A model generated the notes under the pieces. It saw nothing but the letters and a program-made list of their open reading frames with translations, made no database searches and was not told where the DNA came from. DNA of 58,019 nt from an uncultured Clostridiaceae bacterium (GTDB lineage Bacteria > Bacillota > Clostridia > TANB77 > CAG-508), in contig CAMMAC010000008.1 in assembly GCA_946493085.1 (NCBI GenBank), positions 1 through 58,019 on the forward strand, written 5' to 3'. The stretch's first letter is position 1. Each line of letters starts with the position of its first letter. Positions 53,418 through 58,019 of this stretch are shown here, one piece after another. The position numbers and the translations under genes were made by a program.

Positions 53418-54704
53418 ATGAAAGAAAAGATACTTTTAAGATTAATAATTGGTATAGTTTTAATAATCATAATTTTGTCGATTGTATTATTATGGAGTAA
53501 TATGGCTATTAAACAAACTGAATTAAATGAAATTGTTAATGATATAGAAGCAGGAGAGAATAAAGAAGATATTAATATAGAAACAATACTTTCTTGTTTA
53601 CAATTTTATTTAGAATATTGTCAAAATTGGCAGGAGGATATTTATGAGGAAACTTTGACAGAAGAGGAAAAATTAACATACATTTATGACATGTTAGATA
53701 AACAATACATTTTAGATAATGATATTACAATAGAGACAATAAAAAGTAAAGTAAAAATATATAATACGGAAGTTAGTTTTAAAGTTAATCAGATAAAAAA
53801 AGAAAATAATACAACTAATATAAGTTATGTATTATATGGAGAGATAGAGAAAACAGAGAATTTGGAAAAAATAGAAGATGCATGTTATATATTAAATATA
53901 GATATATTTAATAAGACTTTTTCTATAGTTCCCATTTTTATTACAGATAAATTTGATATAAATAATGTAGATACAAAAAAATATGACAAATTAATTGCTG
54001 TAAATAATAACAATTCTTATAACTATGTGGAATTGACAAGTTATCAATTTACACAAAATTGTTTTATGGATTTTATAAAAAGGATGATTTTCCAGCCGGA
54101 AGAGGCATATTCATATTTAGATGAATCATATAGAAAATTAAGATTTCCTACTATAGACAGTTTTAACAGTTATATTTTAAGTATGCAAAATTATTTAAAT
54201 AACATTCAAATAATTAATTATAAAGATTTAGAAGAACAAAATAGTAAATATCAGTGTGAAGACCAGTATGGGAATATATATTTATTTAAACGAGAAGGAA
54301 TAAATGGATATACAGTTATGTTAGATGATTATACAATAGAAAATGTAGTGTTTGATCAAAAATATAAAAATGCGGATGAGCTGGATAAGGTGATTTTGAA
54401 CATAGATAAATTCTTTAAAATGATAAATATGCAAGATTATACATCTGCATATGAAGTCTTAGATGCAACCTTTAAACAAAACTATTTTTCTACACAACAA
54501 CAATTTGAAGAATATATGAAAGGTAAATTTTTTAGATATAATAATGTGGTGTATAATTCGTATGTAGAGCCAGTTACTAATTTGTACAGTTTTAATTTAA
54601 CTGTGTCAGATAAAGCTGAAGAAAAACAAGAAACGATTGATTTTAATGTTATAATGCAACTCCTAGATGGAACAGACTTTGTTATGTCATTTGAAGTAGA
54701 ATAA
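53418..54704 (+). CDS. Membrane-anchored hypothetical protein of the T4SS-like locus
   Basis: Single N-terminal TM; two internal segments resembling the soluble domain of 49173-50114. Confidence 0.65.
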   Translation: MKEKILLRLIIGIVLIIIILSIVLLWSNMAIKQTELNEIVNDIEAGENKEDINIETILSCLQFYLEYCQNWQEDIYEETLTEEEKLTYIYDMLDKQYILDNDITIETIKSKVKIYNTEVSFKVNQIKKENNTTNISYVLYGEIEKTENLEKIEDACYILNIDIFNKTFSIVPIFITDKFDINNVDTKKYDKLIAVNNNNSYNYVELTSYQFTQNCFMDFIKRMIFQPEEAYSYLDESYRKLRFPTIDSFNSYILSMQNYLNNIQIINYKDLEEQNSKYQCEDQYGNIYLFKREGINGYTVMLDDYTIENVVFDQKYKNADELDKVILNIDKFFKMINMQDYTSAYEVLDATFKQNYFSTQQQFEEYMKGKFFRYNNVVYNSYVEPVTNLYSFNLTVSDKAEEKQETIDFNVIMQLLDGTDFVMSFEVE

Positions 54705-54710
54705 TCCTAA

Positions 54711-54762
54711 AGAAAATCACTAGAAACTTCTTATTTACAGAGATTTCTATGCGATTTTCTTT
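54711..54762 (+). terminator. Hairpin terminator
   Basis: agaaaatcactagaaact...agatttctatgcgattttcttt. Confidence 0.55.
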
Positions 54763-54806
54763 ACTTTTTGATAATGGATATGCTATCATAAAGCAAGAGG
54801 TGAACT

Positions 54807-56384
54807 ATGAATTTAGAAAAATATGTAGGAAAAGTATATAGAGTAAAAATAATAGAGCAAAAGGGAAATTGGTATATTGCTAAAATCCTAGATACAGAAC
54901 AATTGGCATATATAGAGGATACCAAAGATTTTGCACCAGAAGAACTAATAGGGCAAATAGAAAAATGTCTCATTATGCAAATAAAAGAAAATCAATTAAT
55001 AGGAGTTCTTTTAAATAATCGCAAGTTTATCAATGATTTAAAAAGAATAGCAAAGCTTTTAAAACAAACTGGAAAATTAGTAAATGTAAAAGATATTTAT
55101 CTAGTAGAACGCTTGAGAATTGGCTCTAAAATAGAAGGTTTGTATTTAGTAGATGAAGGTGAAACAGGTAAGTATTATTTAGGAACAGAAGAAATAGGAA
55201 CTTTTATTAAAAAATTAAAAGAAAATCCTATCATTTTTAAAGAAAATAGTATAGAAAATGAACTAGCTAAACAAATAAAAGATATTGTACAATCTATTGA
55301 TTTAAACAAAAAAGAAATATCTTTAAGACAAGAACAAGAAGAACAAAAGCATCTTATAGAAAAGGCTCTGAAACTAGAAAGAGGAAGAGAAATTGCTAGG
55401 ATAGCTACAGTAGATTTACAAGAAGAGATAGAAACAAAAAAAGAAGAAGCGGAAAGAAAACAAAATGTACAAATTATGCAAAGTAGGCCAGTATTTTTTC
55501 AGAAAAAGCAAAGTAGTATAAAAGATGTCAATATCAAGCAAGAGATGGACTTAGAGAATAAAGTAACAGATATGAAAACTTTAGGTAAATTACTGAAAGA
55601 TACAGGAAAATTACCACAAATTGAAGGAAAAAGTTTTGAAAAAATAGGAATTATAGAATCAGATGAAAGAGATAATTTATTAAATCATAAAGGAGAACAA
55701 GCGAAAACAAATACAACAAGGTATTCTATGGTAGCAATAGCAAAAGACGGCAGTGTAGTGCCATTAAATTTGGAACAAGACCATGCAGAAGGAAATAATC
55801 CACGAGAACAAAATTATCAAGTAGGACAAAATAGCAATGTGCAAAAAGATGATGTATTATCTAGATTTAAGTTAGGAGAAGGAAGTCTGGCTATAAAAAA
55901 TGGAAAATATGGAGAGATAAAAGTATATCATTCACCCAGAAAAACAATAGGAGGAAAAGGAATAGAAGGAAATAAAAGCTTAGATAGAGAATTAGAAACA
56001 GATAACGTATGGGAGATAAAAAAGGAAGAAAGAGATTTAGCAGAAGAATATGGAGACGGATATAGAAGCGTAGAAGAAAGTTATCAAGAAGCAAAACTAC
56101 ATGAAAACAAGTCTGGAAAATTGATAAAAGAAGATAAAATAAAAACAGAAGACATTGATGGAGAAAGAGATACAAAATCACATGTACATGATAGAGTAAA
56201 CTATGAGGCATTAGCAATAAAATGGGGATATTATAAACAGGGTGAACCCAATGCAGAAAAAGCAAAGCAAATATTTACAGAAAAAAGAAAAGAAAATCCT
56301 CAAAAAGATACAAAACAAATTATAGAAATGGTTACAGACCAATTAGAAGAAGAGTTAGGACATCAAAGAGATATTAGATACTAA
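54807..56384 (+). CDS. Hypothetical protein, charged and low-complexity C-terminus
   Basis: Long ORF with RBS (agaggtgaac). Confidence 0.7.
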   Translation: MNLEKYVGKVYRVKIIEQKGNWYIAKILDTEQLAYIEDTKDFAPEELIGQIEKCLIMQIKENQLIGVLLNNRKFINDLKRIAKLLKQTGKLVNVKDIYLVERLRIGSKIEGLYLVDEGETGKYYLGTEEIGTFIKKLKENPIIFKENSIENELAKQIKDIVQSIDLNKKEISLRQEQEEQKHLIEKALKLERGREIARIATVDLQEEIETKKEEAERKQNVQIMQSRPVFFQKKQSSIKDVNIKQEMDLENKVTDMKTLGKLLKDTGKLPQIEGKSFEKIGIIESDERDNLLNHKGEQAKTNTTRYSMVAIAKDGSVVPLNLEQDHAEGNNPREQNYQVGQNSNVQKDDVLSRFKLGEGSLAIKNGKYGEIKVYHSPRKTIGGKGIEGNKSLDRELETDNVWEIKKEERDLAEEYGDGYRSVEESYQEAKLHENKSGKLIKEDKIKTEDIDGERDTKSHVHDRVNYEALAIKWGYYKQGEPNAEKAKQIFTEKRKENPQKDTKQIIEMVTDQLEEELGHQRDIRY

Positions 56385-56393
56385 ATTTTTATC

Positions 56394-56436
56394 ATAAAAA
56401 TCACCTTTCAAAATATAATATAAAAGGTGATTTTAT
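56394..56436 (+). terminator. Hairpin terminator abutting the next gene start
   Basis: aaaatcaccttt...aaaaggtgatttt. Confidence 0.55.
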
Positions 56437-56437
56437 A

Positions 56438-57673
56438 ATGCAAAAAATCAAACAAATAGGTTGCATAATTTTAATTGTAATAGTGTTGCTGTTGCAAACT
56501 AAAATAACCTACGCAGATGATACAGACGAAGAAGAGTGGCAAGAAAATGAAATACAACAAATTGTAGTAGAAACAGCGGGGGAGACAGTAGATGAACCAG
56601 TTATTAATAGTAGAGCAGCCGTTATTTATGACAGAGAAACAAAACAGGTATTATGGGGGAAAAAAGAAACACAAAAAAGAGCGATGGCATCTACTACTAA
56701 GATAATGACGGCCATTGTAGTTTTAGAAAATGCAAATTTATCTGATGTGGTAACTGTTTCTAAAAAAGCAGCAAATACGGGAGGATCTTGTTTGCATATA
56801 AATGCAGGAGATAAAATTACAGTGCTTCATCTATTATATGGGCTCCTATTGCGTTCTGGAAATGATAGTGCAGTGGCGCTTGCTGAATATGTGGGAGGAA
56901 ATGTAGAAGGCTTTGCAGAGTTAATGAATCAAAAAGCAAAAGAATTGAACTTAGAAAATACACATTTTGTAACACCACATGGATTAGATGATGAAAATCA
57001 TTATACAACAGCATACGAATTAGCTCTGCTAACAGATTATGCTTTAGAAAATGAAACATTTAAAAATATTGTAGCTAGTAAAACAGCAACAATTTCTATT
57101 AATGGAATAGCAAGAGTATTATATAATACAAATGAATTATTAGGAAATTTATCAGGAGTAGATGGTGTAAAAACAGGATTTACGGGGAATGCTGGAAGGT
57201 GTTTGGTTACATCTACTACGCGAAACGGAAAGCAGATTATTGTGGTAGTGTTAGGAGCAGATACTAAAAAACAGCGAACACAAGATAGTATAAAATTAAT
57301 CGAGTATGCATTTGAAAATTTTGAAACAATAGATTTAAAAACAAAAATAGAAAAAGAATTTGAAAAATGGAAACAAATAAATCAAAAGCGCATATACATA
57401 TATAAAGCAAAAAATAATCAGGTAGAATTAGTATTAGGAAATATAGAAAAAGAAATCTTAAGTATAGAAATAGGAGAAGAAGATAAAATAGAGCTACAAT
57501 TTCATTGTATTTATCAACATGAAGCACCTGTTGAAAGGAATGCGAAAATAGGAAATATTATTGTAAGATATAATGATGAAATAATAGAATATATAGATAT
57601 ATTTCTTAAAAATACAGTAGAGAGAAAAGATATATGGTCATACATACAAGAATTTTTAGACGTTTTACCATAA
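56438..57673 (+). CDS. D-alanyl-D-alanine carboxypeptidase (DacF-like PBP)
   Basis: ASTTKIMTAIV (SxxK), SGNDSA (SxN), KTGFTG (KTG). Confidence 0.94.
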   Translation: MQKIKQIGCIILIVIVLLLQTKITYADDTDEEEWQENEIQQIVVETAGETVDEPVINSRAAVIYDRETKQVLWGKKETQKRAMASTTKIMTAIVVLENANLSDVVTVSKKAANTGGSCLHINAGDKITVLHLLYGLLLRSGNDSAVALAEYVGGNVEGFAELMNQKAKELNLENTHFVTPHGLDDENHYTTAYELALLTDYALENETFKNIVASKTATISINGIARVLYNTNELLGNLSGVDGVKTGFTGNAGRCLVTSTTRNGKQIIVVVLGADTKKQRTQDSIKLIEYAFENFETIDLKTKIEKEFEKWKQINQKRIYIYKAKNNQVELVLGNIEKEILSIEIGEEDKIELQFHCIYQHEAPVERNAKIGNIIVRYNDEIIEYIDIFLKNTVERKDIWSYIQEFLDVLP

Positions 57674-57713
57674 AGGTTTCCTCAAAAATTCCTATTAAAA
57701 TTTGTAGAAAACC

Positions 57714-57742
57714 TTGACTTTTCTATCAAACTTTGTTATCAT
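57714..57742 (+). promoter_or_regulatory. Promoter for the tRNA pair
   Basis: TTGACT, 17-nt spacer, TATCAT. Confidence 0.55.
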
Positions 57743-57816
57743 AATAATTGCTTTTTGAAAGGAAAAAGCAAGAGAATTAGTCAAAAATAATACTAATTAA
57801 CAAAGTAGATAGAAAT

Positions 57817-57892
57817 GCGGAAATAGCTCAGTTGATAGAGCGCTGCCTTGCCAAGGCAGAGGTCGCGGGTTTGAGCCCCGTTTTCCGCTCCA
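57817..57892 (+). tRNA. tRNA-Gly(GCC), CCA encoded
   Basis: Cloverleaf: gcggaaa/tttccgc acceptor, anticodon arm CTGCC-TTGCCAA-GGCAG. Confidence 0.95.
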
Positions 57893-57904
57893 TTTCTTAT
57901 ATTC

Positions 57905-57978
57905 GGCGCTATAGCCAAGTGGTAAGGCACGAGTCTGCAAAACTCTGATCCCCGGTTCAAATCCGGGTGGCGCCTCCA
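57905..57978 (+). tRNA. tRNA-Cys(GCA), CCA encoded
   Basis: Cloverleaf: ggcgc.../...gcgcc acceptor, anticodon loop with TGCAAA. Confidence 0.95.
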
Positions 57979-58019
57979 AAAAGTAGGAAAAACAATAGAT
58001 TTTATTATATGTCTATTGT

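Noticed and set aside
57797-57979. Minus-strand ORF '[53 protein letters not shown]...'
   Set aside because: Classic spurious ORF from the reverse complement of tRNA genes (here tRNA-Cys and tRNA-Gly).

Overview
58 kb of an AT-rich, probably Firmicutes/Clostridia-type chromosome. Spore-coat-like (CotF-type) and Spo0E-like proteins suggest a spore former. Housekeeping genes: prfA, an ECF sigma/anti-sigma pair, a ZIP transporter, a low-MW phosphatase, pcrA, mecA, radC, mreBCD, a PBP2, minC, rpsU, yqeY-like, a YmfF/YmfH-like M16 pair, a D,D-carboxypeptidase, tRNA-Gly and tRNA-Cys. Accessory genes: three giant surface proteins (8.6-14.9 kb and 25.5-35.8 kb) and a T4SS-like locus (41.6-54.7 kb). 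Main finding: four conserved genes (ZIP transporter, low-MW protein phosphatase, pcrA, mreB) are each split by one apparent +1 frameshift, and at all four points the zero-frame sequence is NNY-CGG-A. Skipping the C and resuming at GGA (Gly) restores the conserved protein. In a manual scan of every other CDS on both strands I found no in-frame CGG used as a sense codon, although CGT, CGA and CGC are used. I infer that CGG is effectively unassigned as arginine in this lineage and that CGG-A works as a recurrent +1 ribosomal frameshift signal. Other observations: an AUU start codon on the ZIP gene, non-LPXTG [KE]TG cell-wall-sorting-like tails on the giant surface proteins, a relaxase-less T4SS-like locus with three pilin-like paralogs and a dual peptidoglycan hydrolase, and two MITE-like inverted-repeat elements.
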